From NCBI RefSeq assembly GCF_002878395.1, contig NC_061119.1, positions 44,330,808 through 44,394,807 of the forward strand: a stretch of DNA of 64,000 nt. The letters run 5' to 3'. Position 1 is the stretch's first letter. Each line of letters begins with the position of its first letter. A program made the position numbers and the translations under genes. Of this stretch, positions 1-11,679 are shown piece by piece. Below the pieces are notes generated by a model that had not been told where the DNA came from, made no database searches, and was given only the letters and a program-made list of their open reading frames with translations. This DNA comes from Capsicum annuum. Lineage: Eukaryota; Streptophyta; Magnoliopsida; Solanales; Solanaceae.

Positions 1-391
1 ACCACCAATACCACCAATACCACCACCACCACCACTATCAGCACCACTAATATCACCAATGCCACCAATACCAATACCACCACCAACATCAACACCAATG
101 CCACTAATACCACCACCACCACCAACATCACCACCACCAATACCAACACCACTAATACCACTAACAAAACCACTAATACCAACATCATCACCAATACCAC
201 CACCAACAGCACCAATAATATTAAGACCACCATCAATACCAACACCACTACCAAGACCACCACCAACAACACCAAGACCACCAACACTACCACCAAGAAA
301 ACAAACATTACCAATACCAAGACCACCAACCTATGCTAATATCTCCCAACAAATGTCCCACCTATTACAACTGATGGACTACTAACACCAC
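1..391. repeat. Degenerate ACC/AAT trinucleotide array
   Basis: Almost the whole stretch is built from ACC, AAT, ACT and ACA triplets in irregular order, such as 'accaccaataccacc'. It thins out after about 330 and stops at the assembly gap. A proline/threonine/isoleucine-rich open frame (59-385) is a by-product of the triplet composition, not a gene. The true length is unknown because the array starts before the window and may continue into the gap. Confidence 0.9.
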
Positions 392-491
392 NNNNNNNNN
401 NNNNNNNNNNNNNNNNNNNNNNNNNNNNNNNNNNNNNNNNNNNNNNNNNNNNNNNNNNNNNNNNNNNNNNNNNNNNNNNNNNNNNNNNNNN
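392..491. other. Assembly gap of 100 N
   Basis: Exactly 100 unresolved bases. A round 100 is the usual placeholder for a gap of unknown size, so distances across it cannot be trusted. It sits at the edge of a simple repeat, which probably caused the break. Confidence 0.99.
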
Positions 492-1002
492 TGTGATAAA
501 AACTAGAGTTTTCTAAGGTTCTTCCTACGTTTTTAGCATTAAAACTCAAATTGTTAGCCCATTCTCGAAGATAATATAATTAAAAGTCTTTTTTTATTAT
601 TAACTAAAAAACCTTAATTTTTAGAAACAAGAAAAAAGTTAGAACTCTTCTCAAACTTTGTAACCTGCGAAGACAAGAAAACGATGGATACAAGCAAGAA
701 TGAAGTGAAAAATAACAACTATGTAGTAAAAAATAAGAAGAAAATTGATCTGTTATGAAGGGTTTAGCAATATGTTGAGTAGTTGTTGTTTGTATTGTTG
801 AGAGATAACGAAAAAAATGAGAACTCGAGATTTGAAATAATGAAATATTCTTTCCGCAAATGGATGATTTGTATTTTGGAAAAGAATGACAAGCTTTGAA
901 AATATTAATTTGGTTCGAATTAATCTTAATTAAGTTTTTAAAAGAGATAAACTTTAATTATTTCATCACAATAAATTGTATTAAGTTCAATTGGAACATT
1001 AA
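492..1002. other. AT-rich stretch without recognisable gene
   Basis: AT-rich sequence between the gap and the satellite array. Short open frames here have no recognisable protein character. The last 100 bases drift into satellite-like wording. Nothing else is supported. Confidence 0.5.
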
Positions 1003-2530
1003 TAAATTTAATAATATTTCAAATAATAATTTAATAGGAATTATTTCAACTAAAATTGATCAGTCGACGACTCAGGTCAGGACGAAGGCAACTCCAATAT
1101 CATGCAATTGCAATGACTCAATTAAAATTGTAATTGACCCTATCAACTCATTTCTAATTCTAGCTAAATAAATTTAGATATTATTTTAAATAATAATTTA
1201 ATATGAAACATTTCAACTCAACTTGATCAGTCGATGACTCTGGTTTGATCAGTCGATGACTCTGGTCAGGACGAAGCAACTTCATTATCATGCAATTGCA
1301 ATGACTTAATTAAAATTGTAGTTGATCCTATATATCAACCCATTCCTAATTATAGATAAATAAATTTAGATATTTCAAATAATAATTTAACATAAATTAT
1401 TTCAACTCAAATTGATCAGTCGATGGCTCAGGTCAGGACGAACGCAACTCCAACATCATCCAATTGAAATTATAGGTGACCCTATCAACGCATTCCTAAT
1501 TCTAGCTAAATTAATTTAGATATTATTTCAAATAATAATTTAATATGAAATATTTCAACTTAAATTGATCAGTCGATGACTCAGATTAGGACGAGCATAG
1601 CTTCAATATCATGCAATTGCAACGACTCAATTAAAATTATTGTTGATCCTATAAGCACATCCCTAATTCTAGATAAGTTAATTTAGATATTTTAAATAAT
1701 AATTTAATGAATTATTTCAACTCAAATTGATCAGTCGATGACTCATGTCAGGACGAACGCAACTCCAACATTATGCAATTGTAATGACTCAATTAAAATT
1801 GTAGTTGACCCTATCAACCCATCCCTATGTATAGATAAATAAATTTAGATATTATCTCAAATAATAATTTAATACAAAATATTTCAATTAAAATTGATCA
1901 GTCGACGATTCAGGTGAGGACGAATGCAACTCTAATATCAGACAATTGTAATGACTCAATTGAAATTATAGTTGACTCTATCAACCCATCCCTAATTCTA
2001 GATAATCAATTTAGATATTTAAATAATGGATTGATATGAATCATTTTAACATAAATCAATCCGTCGACAACTCAGGTCAGGACGAACGCAATACCAATAA
2101 CATACAATTGTAATGACTCCATTGAAATTGTAGTTGACCCTATCAAACCATCCCTAATTCTAGCTAAATCAATTTATATATTTCAAATAATGACTTGATA
2201 TGAAGTATTTCAACTCTAATTGATCAGTCAACGACTCAGGTCAGGACAAACGCAATACCAATAACATGCAATTGGAATAACTCAATTGAAATTGTAGTTG
2301 ACCCTATCAACCCATCCCTAATTCTAGCTAAATTCATTTAGATATTTCAAATAATGGCTTGATATGAATCATTCCATACAAATTGATCAGTCAATGACTC
2401 AGGTCCGGACGAATGCATTACCAATCATATGTAATTACAAGGAGTCAATTAAAATTATAGTTGACCCTATTAACCTGTCCATAATTCTAGATAAATCAAT
2501 TTAGATATTTCAAATAATGGCTTGATATGA
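1003..2530. repeat. Satellite-like tandem array, unit about 163 bp, about 9 copies
   Basis: The core GATCAGTCGAYGACTCAGG recurs at 1058, 1225/1247, 1414, 1567, 1729, 1896, about 2058, 2222 and 2385, a spacing mostly of 153-167 bp. Each unit continues with CAGGACGAACGCAACTCCA, a CAATTG-containing stretch, TTGACCCTATCAACCCA and an ATAATAATTTAAT linker. Copies have diverged by point changes and small indels. The second unit contains a 22-bp internal duplication. The period is near a nucleosome repeat, as in many plant satellites. An open frame at 896-1171 crosses the units and is not a gene. Confidence 0.9.
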
Positions 2531-2539
2531 ATAAATAGA

Positions 2540-2860
2540 GGACTAACCTATTACAACAGATGACACATCTATTAAAAATTAACAAACAATCATAGACATC
2601 TATTAGAATAGATGTTCGACCTATTTCAATAGATGATGTATCTGTTCATCATTAGCTAAAAAATAATGTTATATATTACAAAAGCGGACTTATATATTGG
2701 AAATTATCAAAAAGATAAAGACATTTGTTTCAACATATAAATTATCTGTTAGAAATTAACAAATAGATATTGCCATCTGTTGTGACAGATGACTAATCTA
2801 TTAAAAATTTTCAAACATATGTAGACATTTGTTACATCATATGACATATCTATTTTAAGA
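2540..2860. repeat. Cluster of short palindromic CATCTGTT/AACAGATG motifs
   Basis: Motifs of the form RACATCTRTT and AATAGATG/ACAGATG alternate in both orientations, often as near-palindromes (for example GCCATCTGTTGTGACAGATG at about 2773), separated by AT-rich spacers with 'ttaaaaattaacaaa'. At least eight half-sites are visible. Arrays of this kind occur as subterminal repeats of some plant DNA transposons, but I found no terminal inverted repeat or transposase, so the origin is open. Confidence 0.6.
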
Positions 2861-3559
2861 TCTTTTTTTAAATTTTAATGTAATTTTCTAGACGACATAA
2901 ATAAAAAAATACTAAGGCGGTAAAAATTTTTATTGGATAACTCAAATATCACCCCATTGAGTTGTCTTATCTTGTCTTTTAAATGTCTCGTCATCGTCTC
3001 CTCGTTCTCCTCAAAGAGTTTCACCACCATAAATAATTAATAAATATTTAAACTCATCTCATATTCTTCAACCACATATTAAATATTTTATCTCTCTTCT
3101 TTCTCTTTCTCTTTCTCTCCTGTTTATGGTAATACCAAATTCTCTTATTTTTTCTCTATGTTCTTTTTTTTTCCTCTTTCGCTTGAGGATCCTTTTAGAT
3201 CTCAACCAATCTATATCTTTTCTCAATTGAAATTGGTTTTTTAATTCCTTTACTTTTGACATCCAGGCTTGGTTCACTATTAAATCTGTGCTCTTTGCTA
3301 TTATTCTTGCCTTCTCATATTCTTTTTTGCCTGTTTTATCAAATTTATTCTATTTTCTATGATGAAAATTAAAATTGTGAATATCATATTTTTACATTGG
3401 TTATTTAAGTTAGTTATTTACATTTGTTATTTTTATTTATTTACCCATTACTCATATCTTATTTATTGAAGTAGATTTCAATAGTTGGAGTTAGTTGGGG
3501 ACATGTCCCATCAACTCCTTATCCAATCAATTTTAGAGGCTTTCAGACTGTAGCATGTC
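2861..3559. other. Intergenic-like AT-rich sequence with a CT-rich tract
   Basis: No coding remnant recognised. A pyrimidine tract (about 3088-3125, TCTCTTTCT repeats) produces an artificial lysine/arginine/glutamate-rich minus-strand frame. Nothing else stands out. Confidence 0.5.
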
Positions 3560-3780
3560 AAAATAATTATTTCAGTCATTTTGGTATCGATATACCATAT
3601 TTTTCAGATGTTTTGTTTTATCAGATATTTCAACCTTATTGCCTTTCATTCTTTTCTTCTGTACTTATACAATATATTATGCAGTGCTTAGTTACATATA
3701 TCAATCATGGGTTAGCTTATGGTCCTTTGGGGTCATGAGCACCGTATGGCATTTCTGGTACCAGATTTGGAGCGTTACAA
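3560..3780 (+). mobile_element. Possible LTR 3'-end remnant (Ty3/gypsy-like)
   Basis: The wording 'atcatgggttagcttatgg', 'ggggtcatgagcaccgt' and an end in 'gcgttaca' resembles the terminal part of some long gypsy LTRs. No convincing primer site follows and no partner LTR is in the window. Tentative. Confidence 0.3.
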
Positions 3781-3789
3781 TGATCAGTG

Positions 3790-3990
3790 GTAAAATAGGA
3801 TGACCCATGCTAGGCATTATACCCCCGAGATACGTTTCTCATCAATACACAAATTGGGATCGACCTATGCTAGGATTTGCTATCACCCTTGGGATACCAC
3901 CCGATAATGGGATCAACACATGCTAGGTGTTCCTTCTACCCCTGGGATACCACCCATAAATCCATGAATTGGGATTGGCCTATGATAGAA
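3790..3990. repeat. Short degenerate tandem repeat, unit about 53-61 bp
   Basis: Four diverged copies of a unit containing 'gggatcgacctatgctagg' and 'cccttgggataccaccc' start near 3796, 3857, 3909 and 3970. The last copy is partial. No coding potential is visible. Confidence 0.65.
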
Positions 3991-5289
3991 AAGAAATCCT
4001 GAACAGTCTATTCGCATGAGTAGGAGGTCGAGGTCAACCTTATCTTTGCTACTGACCTAGGACATCATTACAACCAATGTTTAGTACCATATGAAAGGTC
4101 AAATAAGCAAATTACTAATAAAATTTAAAGGCACTATTTCATATAAACTCTTATTTATAGAGAATCACACATAAATGTCAAGTACATGAAAAATTGATCA
4201 ATCCATGCTAACTAATTTTTCCATAACAAGTGAGGGCTAAAAACTTATGCCTTAAAAAGAGATGGCAATTTAAATAAGCTATGTATCAAGGGAATTTCCA
4301 TTTCAGGAGTCAAGTGGATAAATGGTACTTTATAATTCAAGACAATTTTAATAATCCATCATAACCCTATACATATGCATAAAAATAATCTCTTATTTTA
4401 ATAGGGATTAAACAAATGCATCCTTAAATGATAGGTTTGGTCAAGTGAATATCTTCAAATCGCTTTTCTATTCTTGCATTTAATAAGTCTAGGCATCAAA
4501 ACAGGCATTCATATTGAGTCATTTGAGTGTCACTCTTACTTGCTTCATGTCTAACGAATACCCTTTTTAACCAAAACTACTCGCTTCATGAACTCTAATA
4601 TGTAAAACAGCATAGATAATCACAACTTAGGCCTAACTAGTTAATATCATTTTTTTGACCTTAAGTTGTAGTCGTATACAAATCTTATAGACAAAACATA
4701 GAACCATAGGAACCAATTTTACATATAACCTTATATACAACAATTGAAAATGCTTATCCTATAGTTTTTTATCCATAAAAGGATTGCATGTTATTATTAC
4801 CTATTTGGGGTGGTAAAACACACATACCTTATAAAAAAATAATTACTAAAATCTAGAATGATATCTAATAGGTGTTTGGTCTCTATCAACTAACTAGGGG
4901 TATCCCTAGTAATACTATCACATTGAAAGTTTCACCTTTCATACTATGCTACTAGCCTCTTTTAACTAATACAAACTAGTTCAGCAAATTCTATTTTCAA
5001 ATCATATGTAATTCTAAAACCCTATATACTTACTAACAATGTACTAAATGTCCTCCATAGGATTAAATCCTATATATTGAAAGGGTCATGTGAAGGAAAC
5101 CTAGACCAAGAACTATTTACAACCTCTTAATAAGTTAAACTAGGAAACATTGCAGCCAATCTTTATGACTAAGGTAACATTTATTTAATAATAACATTAA
5201 AAACCCTATTATATCTCAGACAAATCAACAAGGACAATAAAAATAGTAAAAATCCAACCTTATGTGCAAGTAACACAAAAACTTTTACA
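3991..5289. other. Stretch without recognisable gene
   Basis: About 1.3 kb of AT-rich sequence with no long frame and no retroelement motif that I can place. It may be internal or untranslated sequence of the minus-strand element whose leader lies at 5290-5642, but this is not shown. Confidence 0.4.
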
Positions 5290-5630
5290 ATATTTTCTAT
5301 TACGAGCTGTGACGGTCGAACTAAATTGGCTCACCTTAATATGAAGTTTGATAACTTAAAACCCTTCAATGTAGGTTGACTCTTGGACATTGGTGGTGCT
5401 GGCCTTTTTTCCAGGTTGACCTTATCTATAGTACGCATAATATGAATATAAGAGATTAGAGTACGAGTGAGAATTGACTTCTTAACATTCTCTATCACAC
5501 AATCTGGATCATGAAATAAAGTAACACTTCCTGAATGTCCAATTAGCCCCCTAATTATAAATGTGGCACGTAAGACATTCATAAGTAAGGTTTTTCTAGA
5601 CACGGCTTTGTAGACTCCCTAGGATGAACC
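5290..5630 (-). mobile_element. Gypsy leader/5' untranslated remnant (element M)
   Basis: Read on the minus strand, a primer site is followed by 'gggagtctacaaagccgtg', 'tgtcttacgtgccac' and 'aattagggggctaat', then a stretch ending at about 5290. The same ordered phrases follow the primer site of element I (27662 onward) and, more loosely, element A (8926 onward), so this is a gypsy leader. A 90-aa minus-strand frame (5331-5603) covers it but overlaps noncoding leader in the better copies, so I do not call it a gene. No gag is recognisable downstream. Confidence 0.65.
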
Positions 5631-5642
5631 GCTCTGATACCA
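5631..5642 (-). other. tRNA-iMet primer-binding site of element M
   Basis: The minus strand reads TGGTATCAGAGC, the 12-nt complement of the 3' end of plant initiator Met tRNA used by most Ty1/copia and Ty3/gypsy elements to prime minus-strand DNA synthesis. The base after it continues into the leader. It fixes the orientation of the fragment and implies that the matching LTR lies at higher coordinates. Confidence 0.8.
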
Positions 5643-6180
5643 CTTATCTTTAACTTTAAGCTCAAATACCTATCTCATGTTTAAATACTTTTATCGATGC
5701 TAAGTTGATCTTGTATGTTTTGAAATGTACAAGGAATTACAAAAATAAAGTGTAAGAAGTGAAAAAAATAAGCTACAAATAACTGTTGTGTAGTTTGTGA
5801 GCCACCTGGACATGCATGTGGTGGAGATGCGCACACATATGTCTAAATCAACTCAGGTAGTGTCACCTGTAAAAAGCACCTGTGCCAAAATATAACTCAC
5901 CTGTACTAGCGCCTGCACCGATAGGTGACTACTGCATTGATGATTTTAGAAATATGCAAAATGTGAATGATAATTTTTCATCTCTAGAACTCCATATTTA
6001 TGCTTTTTGAAGCATTAAAACATAGAGTGAAACCATAAGAGTAAAACTAGTGAATTTCTTTTGCTTTATATTAAACTTGGATCCCTAATACTATACTAAT
6101 CTTGGATTCAATGAAGCTGTCAGTTGAGAATTTGGGTAATTTTTCTCTTTCTCTCTATGAGTAGCTAATTTCTTTACTTA
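5643..6180 (-). mobile_element. Probable LTR remnant of element M with CACCTG words
   Basis: Directly upstream (minus sense) of the primer site, where the 5' LTR should be. Between about 5812 and 5930 the word CACCTG recurs several times, like the reiterated-word modules inside the other LTRs of this window. No clean TG...CA ends are visible, so the boundaries are arbitrary. Confidence 0.35.
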
Positions 6181-6288
6181 AGGTTATTCTTAAGTATGTT
6201 ATGATTGTTGTATCTTTGCTGTTTATTTTTTTTTCTAATTAGCTAATTGACATGAGTTTTACTCTTATACCATTTTTATTCTATAATT

Positions 6289-8922
6289 TGTATTGACCCT
6301 TCAGGTCATTTTGTACATCTCTATATATTTTTGTTGTTTAGAGCTTTCCTACAGTTGCCTCAAATTATTTATGACTTGCGGGAGCTAATAGTTTGATTAT
6401 CGGGCAGTTTGTTTGGGTCTTAGACCCAATTCCCTAATTTAAAGTCTTTGTCGGTAAGAAGTGTCTATTAAGAGGAAAAAATATGAGTGAGACAATCAGA
6501 TAGTCTAAATCAGACAATTACATTAGCTCTAGAACTCAATTTTAGGCTAGGTAGACCTTTAGTCTAGGTCCCAACACTTCTGAACTCATTTTGGGCTATT
6601 GGCCAGATTAAGAAAAATGGCACTTGGGTGTGGGATCTACTTTTTAATGAAATAGCCTCGGATAGAAATTTTGACTGAGCCATTGAATCTGAAAAATATG
6701 ATTTGATAGGGTAGCATAGTTCATTTGCATATACGGGATTCTGAATTAATCGACAGCAGTCGATGGAGACTTAGCAATATTCTAAGTCTTCAACTAGTTC
6801 ATCCTCTAAAGCGGCCCTTTGGGTACTTTAGCAGAGGCCACTTTAGCATGCTGGCCAAACCTCTATGAAACTTTAGTGGCAAGTAGATAGCTAAGGCACA
6901 TAACTCTTTAGCACCAGCTTGTTCGCTTTAGCATTATGCCTGGCATATTTGTGTACCGCTTTAGAAATATTTGAGAGCTTTAGCGTTGATCGCTAAAGTT
7001 ACCTAGTGACTGCTTTAGTGGCACTTGGAAGCCATTAAATCTACTAATTAGTCTGACTTTCGCTCATATTTTATACAATTTAAAGAATGAGAAACCCTAG
7101 AAAGTGGGGAAACTTGGGTGAAACTATAAAAGGTAATTTTGGAGTGTTTGTGAGCTTGGATTTACACTATATATACTTGGTATATTTGCAATAAATTTAT
7201 GCGTAAATTCCTTATTAATTTATGAAATCCCTATATTATGGTGGGTTGACTTTATCTTAATATGAACTTGGAATTTACCCAATGTTGAGGGTAAATATTC
7301 CTTGAGCATAACTGGATGTGTTTCTAATTTGGAAAGTGCGATTCTGCAAGCAGGCTCCCCATGAGTTTTTTACATAATTTTAGATCAGAAGAATAAAAAA
7401 TTATATGGGTATCATTGTTCTCATATTTTTGAGTAGATTATAATTTTTATAGCATGGAATCTTGCGAAAGCTCCTCAGAACTAAAATTCATCAATTAGAA
7501 GGTTTCACTAGGCTTTCTTTGATGTCTAGGTTGGATAGGTTTACCTTCTCCATAGATTAGGCTAATTAGTAGTATACTTATGTTAATGTGATAGATATGG
7601 GTTGGGAATTTCATCTAGGAATTATATATATACATATATATATATATTTTAATTTGGATCTATTAGTTAGTTTAGGAATCGTAAATTAGGCATGGTTTGA
7701 CATAGTTAATTATTCTTACGATAAAATTGATATCTTAGGATTGAAATATGACTTATATAATATCTAGTTGTGAAATTAGATACCCTACCCTGGTTTGGTA
7801 AATTTTCCTTAGAATGGATTTTGTAGATTAGAAGTGGGCCCTCAAGACCACCTTAGGCCAAAACTATTATTAGCTCCTTGTAGACGTATTAAGCATGTGA
7901 TATCTTTTAAATTCATAATTTAGAGTTTGAAGAGTCTATATACATAAATCTTAGGAAATATTTGTACTTATGAGTTCATACTAGTTTTGATTCAAGTCCA
8001 GCAATTTATGATCTTAAAACTTGTTCGATTCTAACCTATTTCATGACATCTGTTCTAATACAAGTCTAGAAAATGATGATGATGACGATATAAGTTTTTT
8101 TTTATTCTGGGATTGACAGGTTATTCATTATATGTTTATGGTGTGGATTTATTCATAGTTATTACTTTGAGAAGTGGTTATTAAGTACATTTCTAGTACT
8201 ACTTTTCTTGATTACATCCTCTTGGCTAATGGAGGCCCTATTGGGTTTTGTACTTTTTCGCACTTACTGGCTTATGGGGGCTAGTTTTATAGTAATAGTT
8301 ATATGTTTCTTTATGCTATTGTCATTTTAGATTATTTATTTACTTACTTACAGTATTCAGAGTATTATTCCAGGTTTGTCCGTTTACTTGACTTAGCTTG
8401 TTTATCTTGCATCATTATTATTTTAGTACTATGATTAGCTCAGTTGATCGATAATGCCTATGGAGTACACGTGTCTTTGGTACTAATACTACATTTTTTA
8501 CCTTTTTCGTACAGATTCGAGTGCTAGTTATTATTGCTGATGGCAGTGATTATGTTGACTAGAGTTTGGAGATAGGGTAAGCTCTTGGAGTGGGAGTTAA
8601 CCTTTTTTCCTTATTCTAATTTTTCTTAAGTGTTTCTATTTTAAGCTGGTGTATATTTTACTATTATAGTACTCATATTGTTTTGCTAGCAGCTTTTTTA
8701 CCAACCCTACAAGGTCGTGGGATATTATCTTCGTCTTATTATATTCTATATTATTATTATTATTCCTTAATTTATTGCTTGTAAGGTTTTACTTACATGT
8801 TTTAGGCATTATCTCATTCCCCACTATATTATCCCATTGCATCAAGCTTTGGGCGATGGTTTTAATAACCTAATGGTGAGATATAGTAGGTGCAATCATG
8901 ACTCATAAATTAGGACGTGACA
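6289..8922 (+). mobile_element. Element A 5' LTR (LTR1), 2.63 kb
   Basis: Starts TGTATTGACCCTTCAGG and ends CTCATAAATTAGGACGTGACA, with TG...CA termini. The same order of blocks (start box, 'ttatgacttg', central CTCAGTTGATCGATAATGCC box, 'gataggg..gagctcttgga' box, end box) is found in LTR2 and LTR3, so it belongs to the same broad family. A module of reiterated CTTTAGC words occupies about 6812-7035. A TA microsatellite lies at 7623-7650. It is followed at once by a decayed primer site and the A leader. The matching 3' LTR is not in the window. Confidence 0.85.
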
Positions 8923-8925
8923 AAT

Positions 8926-8937
8926 TAATATCAAAGC
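8926..8937 (+). other. Decayed primer-binding site of element A
   Basis: TAATATCAAAGC stands three bases behind the LTR1 end where TGGTATCAGAGC is expected. All three differences are G-to-A, the change expected from deamination of methylated cytosines on the other strand. The leader that follows shares 'agtgtctagtagagtctta' with related elements. Confidence 0.7.
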
Positions 8938-9128
8938 ACTACGTTCACCGGTATTATTGTTATAAGAGCAAGTGTCTAGTAGAGTCTTATAGATCTGAAT
9001 GATGATGTCTATTTCTTATATTTGGGAGGCTATAGGACATTATTAGTAGATCCTTAGTACTTTCACTCATTTTCTTCTAAGATTCTGAGTCAATTTTGAA
9101 TGATTCTTTTGGTTTCACTTTTTCATAG

Positions 9129-10071
9129 ATGTCTAGGACACGTGCTACCACTACACGAGATGAGGACCCCAAGTAGAAGACTAAAGATCCTATCATAGTT
9201 TGTGGATGACCTACAGGTCAAGGATAGTAGAGGGATGCATCCCCAACCATGGAATAGGTTAGGGTCCTTTACCAGACATTATTCCTTCTCCTGAGCAAGA
9301 GATTGCTCCACCCCAGCCAATAGTGGGCCAAAGACCAGCCCAAGCTCTATCGTGGTTTATTTTTTATACATTACATAAATATGAATTAGTTCAGCTCTTA
9401 GGGATTATTTTGTGGTGCACCATACGATGTTGTACAGTCTACGGATCAAAGTGGTACTTAGATGGGGGCAAAACCTGTAGCTATGACTACCCAAGTTAAG
9501 GTCCCTCCTGCACCAATATTTTCTTAGTAGGTGGTTTTTCAGCCTGCTATGTTTGTTGAAGAGCAGAAGATGTTGAGTAGGTTGTTGAGATTGACTCCAC
9601 CTAAGTTTTTTAATTCATCGGGCAAGGATTTTTATGAGTTCTTGACTGATTACGAGGATAGGTTCTATAATTTGGGCATAGTTGAGATTTGTGGTGTGGA
9701 TTACACTACCTTACAATTGGATTTGGTAGTTTGACATTGGTGTAGAGGTCATCTTAATTCAAATCTAGTCTCCCTCTTTGACATGGAATCAGTTCTCTAG
9801 TGTCATCTTGGAGAAGTACCTACCTCATAGCCTTAAAGATCATTTGATAGATCATTTCTCAAGGTTGGAGCAAGGCTCTATTATGGAGTATAAGGCTTGA
9901 ATTCATGAGTTTGTTTGGTTTGCTACTTCTGTTTTGTTGATCGAGTATAAAAAAGTTTGGTGTATTTTTTGGGGAGTTAAACTCCTTCTTTAAATGGCTA
10001 CACAGGAATTGATTGCTACAGGTAGATCTTTTAACGAGGTATTTGATTAAGCAGAGGTTATGGAGGAGATG
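9129..10071 (+). pseudogene. gag: Element A gag, 5' part (split by element B)
   Basis: Gag is the structural protein that forms the virus-like particle. The start ATG (9129) opens MSRTRATTTRDEDPK, an arginine/threonine-rich beginning usual for this family, and is followed by a stop. The conserved capsid block is clearest at 9531-9734 (EEQKMLSRLLRLTPPKFF, then FYEFLTDYEDRFYNLGIVE), and frameshifted remnants continue ('ccttaaagatcatttgatag', 'ttggagcaaggctctatta') to 'gaggttatggaggagatg'. There coding stops at the start of LTR2. The rest of the same gag resumes behind LTR3 at 23222. Several stops and frameshifts make it nonfunctional. Confidence 0.85.
10067..10071 (+). repeat. Target-site duplication of element B, left copy (AGATG)
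   Basis: Five bases of gag directly before the TG of LTR2. The right copy is AGGTA (23217-23221), identical at three of five positions with two transitions. Removing B plus one copy rejoins the gag wording 'gaggagatg' with 'tatcaagaggccc'. Confidence 0.65.
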
Positions 10072-10674
10072 TGTAATGACCCTTCAAGTCATTTTTTGCA
10101 TTTCCACTTATTTTTATTATTTCAGCTTTCCTATAGCTGCCTTAAGTTATTTATGACTTGCTGGGACAGACAGTTTGAAAAACCGAGAAGTTTATTTAGA
10201 TGCTTAAGCCAATTTTCTATTTTGAAGCTTTGTTAGTTTGAAGTGGCCATCAGGCAAAGCTTCAGGCAAATAATCCTGTATGCCAATTTTGAATATAACA
10301 AAGCTTCAGAATGCTAATTTTAGGATAGAAGGACTCTTGATTCGAGTCGCGGGCGACCAGAGCTCATTAAGTTTTGACCATGCTATTGAGTTTGTAATGT
10401 TGAATTTGATAGGGTAGCATAGTCTGTTTGCATATATGGGATTTTGAATGAATCCGAAGGGTTGACAGAGACTTGAAGATTTCTAAGTCTCCTATTTGCT
10501 CTGGTGCGACCGCTAATAGCGAGCCAAAATGGCACCATCCCAAATCCCTTGGTAGGACATCAAAATACCGCGATTATGGTGCACATGTCATGATAGAAAC
10601 TTGTATAGAAAACCACCAAATATGGTGATCATGAGCCCAGGTCACGATAGCGACACCCAGGTACCTGGTGTGGG

Positions 10675-10684
10675 TATAAATAAA
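10675..10684 (+). promoter_or_regulatory. Candidate TATA box in LTR2
   Basis: TATAAATAAA lies 603 bp into LTR2, just behind the reiterated-word module and 'ccaggtacctggtgtggg'. LTR3 has TATAAATA in the same context (21173), so this is the likely RNA start region (U3/R border) of the B family. Confidence 0.6.
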
Positions 10685-11679
10685 CCCTTTTCAACCTATT
10701 TTTCCTATTTGTCACGCATTCTCTTGAGTCTAGAACCATAAAAATAAGGAAAATCTTGGGATTGAAGCTTGTAGGTGATTTGGCAGCTTCGTTAATGACC
10801 ATTTTGTGATTTTCCCTTGATTTGTGGTAAGATTTCACCATTTTTCATAGTAGATTTTCCCATTTCTTGTTCAATATCTATAAGCATACTGACTTTATTT
10901 TAGCCTTATTTAGCAAAATTTTTGCCTATTTTTTAGGATAATTACTCCTTCAGCATGTGGGAATGTTTGGTTTGCTTCAAAAATGCAATTTCCCTAAATA
11001 GGACCCACATGGGGTTTTGGTATGATTTTTTGGACCAAAAGCACAATGGTGAAATATGGGCGACATTATTCTTGTGTTGATAAGTAGATTTTGATTTTGA
11101 TAGGTTGGCATCTTGATGAAGCTTCTCGGAAGGGAAAGTTTGTGATTTATTGGATTCTTTGAACTTTCCTCGGCATCCAGGTAGTTTAGGTTTTCCATAT
11201 TTTTAGATTGAGCTAATTCATAGCATTCTTATGAAATTGTGTTAGATTTTGGATGGGTTTTTAGGCATTGGTGTGATGAATTGCAATACTTTGGTTAGTT
11301 GGTCTGTTTAGGCTATTCAGAAATTGTAATTTAGGTGCTTTAGCTTAGTTGCTTAGGTTATTAGTAGAAACTTATATCTTAGGGTTATTAAGATCTTGCC
11401 TGACATCTAAAAGTTGAATTAGATATCTTAGCCTAGTTCAGGGTAGAGTTTAATTGATAATGGATGTCGGGGTTTTGAAGTGGGCTTCGCCCATCGTAGA
11501 CCAAGACTTGAACTAGTATTGGTAGGCTTTTATATGCTCGTTATGTGTCTTGAAATGCTTGTTGGGTTCATATTGAGGAGAATTAGTACTTATTAGTCAT
11601 GATCATTAGGTATAGGGAATTGATGCTAAATATAAAAGAACTCGGCTGTTATGATGTTGATTTTTAATGTAATATTCAC

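Noticed and set aside
59..385. Proline-rich 108-aa open frame
   Set aside because: It is only the translation of the ACC/AAT triplet array; no start context or other signal.
896..1171. 91-aa plus-strand frame
   Set aside because: Crosses the start of the satellite array and uses its repeat wording; not conserved between units.
1003..2530. CRISPR-like array
   Set aside because: Whole 163-bp units repeat with no short constant repeat and variable spacer pattern; the DNA is plant.
3068..3277. Lysine/arginine/glutamate-rich minus-strand frame
   Set aside because: Antisense of a CT-rich tract; composition artefact.
5331..5603. 90-aa minus-strand protein
   Set aside because: Lies in the untranslated leader of a gypsy element; the same phrases in elements A and I are noncoding.
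5631..5642. tRNA-gene fragment
   Set aside because: Only the 12-nt primer complement is present; no cloverleaf arms around it. The same applies at 27662 and 46402.
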